NCBI GenBank assembly: GCA_964424355.1
Contig: CAYRIO010000009.1
Location: 1 to 64,000, forward strand
Length of the DNA stretch: 64,000 nt
Direction of reading: 5' to 3'
Source of the DNA: CAZEHS01 sp964424355
GTDB taxonomy: Bacteria > Bacillota > Clostridia > Peptostreptococcales > Acidaminobacteraceae
Shown piece after piece: positions 63,203-64,000 of this stretch. Positions within the stretch are counted from its first letter, which is position 1, and every line of letters begins with the position of its first letter. The translations under genes and the position numbers were made by a program. The notes under the pieces were generated by a model. It ran no database searches, was not told the DNA's origin, and was given only the letters and a program-made list of their open reading frames with translations.

Positions 63203-63227
63203 GGCGATCCTCAACTCCCGTTTTTTA
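63190..63227. terminator. Bidirectional terminator containing both stop codons
   Basis: Perfect 14-base arms AACGGGAGTTGAGG and CCTCAACTCCCGTT with a CGAT loop and a run of T. The stop of the AAA gene is in the left arm, that of the convergent EamA gene in the right arm. Confidence 0.92.
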
Positions 63228-64000
63228 TGAACCAGCGTCCGCCGAATACATTGATCACCAAGCCCGCCATCACCAATACCGCCCCAGCCATCTGCCAGAT
63301 TGAAAGGGATTCGCCCAGAAGCAGCGCCGAGCTGCTCATCCCTACAACGGGAACCAGCAGAGCGAAGGGGGAAACCGTTGCCGCAGGATACCGGGACAGC
63401 AGAATTCCCCAGAGCCCGTAGCCCCCCAGGGTCGCCGCATAAGCCAGATACGCGACTGACAGTCCTGTTGACCAGGTGAAACCATGCCAAGCGGCCACCC
63501 AGGAAGCCGGTCCCTCCACCATCAGTGACAGCAGTGCCAAGGGCAGAATCGCCACCGCACCGGACCAGACGACCAGGGCCAGCATCGAAAACGGCGGCAC
63601 CCCCTGGGTCGCTTTCCGGGTGATGACATTTCCGATCCCCCAGCTGAGAGAGGCGCCCAATACCAGCCAAAAGCCGATCGCCGTCATACCGGTATCCTGC
63701 TGCAGCCCGATCACCGCCATCCCGCAGGCCGCCAGCGCAAGCCCCGTCAAATGATTCCAGCGCCAATGCTCACCCAGAAAGACCACCGCAATTCCCAGGG
63801 TGAAAAACGCCTGGGATTGCATGACCAGGGAGGCGAGCCCCGCAGGCATCCCGAATTTCATACCCATGAACAAAAATGCGAACTGTCCCACGTTGATGGA
63901 CAGGCCCAAAGCGATCAGCCATCGCCAGGGCACTGGCGGCTTTTTAATGAAGAATATCGCCGGTACCACCGCCGCCAGGAACCGGAGAGCTCCCAGAAGC
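63211..64000 (-). CDS. EamA/DMT-family transporter, 5' end beyond the window
   Basis: The frame is open to the window edge, giving at least 263 residues, and the upstream codons (LLGALRFLAAVVPAIFF) match the first EamA repeat, so the real start is outside. About nine hydrophobic helices are seen. Two EamA repeats are recognisable: QAFFTLGIAVVFLGEHWRW for the first and VPVVGMSSSALLLGESLSIW for the second. Relatives export amino acids or metabolites. It converges on the AAA gene with a shared terminator. Confidence 0.88.
   Translation of the reverse strand, partial: LLGALRFLAAVVPAIFFIKKPPVPWRWLIALGLSINVGQFAFLFMGMKFGMPAGLASLVMQSQAFFTLGIAVVFLGEHWRWNHLTGLALAACGMAVIGLQQDTGMTAIGFWLVLGASLSWGIGNVITRKATQGVPPFSMLALVVWSGAVAILPLALLSLMVEGPASWVAAWHGFTWSTGLSVAYLAYAATLGGYGLWGILLSRYPAATVSPFALLVPVVGMSSSALLLGESLSIWQMAGAVLVMAGLVINVFGGRWFIKNGS

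Overview
The window looks like the chromosome of an anaerobic member of the Bacillota, most likely class Clostridia, of moderately high GC for that group. The case rests on a complete V-type ATP synthase operon, strong AGGAGG-type ribosome binding sites, a perfect CIRCE operator, an adenosylcobalamin riboswitch with an intrinsic terminator, and purine/N-heterocycle genes with a selenium-type molybdenum hydroxylase maturation factor. I saw no rRNA, tRNA, CRISPR array, phage or insertion sequence. The species cannot be fixed from the sequence alone.

Layout. 1-4.2 kb: dapA, a divergent Lgt-family membrane protein and a convergent secreted metallopeptidase-like lipoprotein. 4.3-12.9 kb: nine-gene V-type ATPase operon (stalk H/G-like, I, K, E, C, F, A, B, D) whose K subunit carries the residues known to bind Na+. 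13-16.8 kb: a small orphan gene and a large cell-wall protein joining a GHL10 domain to an amidase_3 domain. 16.8-18.5 kb: AzgA-type purine permease behind a long, structured leader. 18.7-22.5 kb: cobalamin-riboswitch-controlled cbiMNQO cobalt transporter with a cyclase-family hydrolase as last gene. 22.5-25.2 kb: hybrid sensor kinase. 25.3-30.3 kb: an operon resembling the flavin-based extracellular electron transfer locus of Listeria (FMN-binding lipoprotein, Ndh2 with membrane tail, polyprenyl synthase, UbiA/MenA-type prenyltransferase, YCII protein). 30.4-32.5 kb: CIRCE-controlled htpG. 32.5-41.9 kb: ZIP, Nramp and CDF metal transporters, NYN-LOTUS protein, TtcA-like enzyme, DUF2156 protein, a CDF/zinc-ribbon/kinase operon, and a MarR-nitroreductase pair.

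41.9-59.6 kb is the most unusual part: about 17 minus-strand genes apparently devoted to an N-heterocycle. They comprise a three-subunit molybdenum hydroxylase, an XdhC-YqeB fusion, a UraA-type permease, a PucR regulator, oxamate carbamoyltransferase AllF/AllG/AllH with a 56-residue companion, a cyclase-family hydrolase, a nitrilase-family amidohydrolase and a class III CoA-transferase. Inside it lies an OadB-family sodium-pump subunit with two membrane microproteins of 33 and 44 residues, and no biotin or carboxyltransferase subunits nearby. One reading is uptake of a ring compound, oxidation by the Mo enzyme, hydrolytic ring opening, carbamoyl transfer to give carbamoyl phosphate plus oxamate, and disposal of the C2 unit through amidase and CoA-transferase.

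59.8-64 kb: a VWA protein with a MoxR/RavA-like AAA ATPase, then a convergent EamA transporter cut by the window edge. The sodium-type ATPase and the OadB-like subunit both point to sodium bioenergetics. Start codons were chosen by ribosome binding sites where these separated the options; alternatives are given in the entries.
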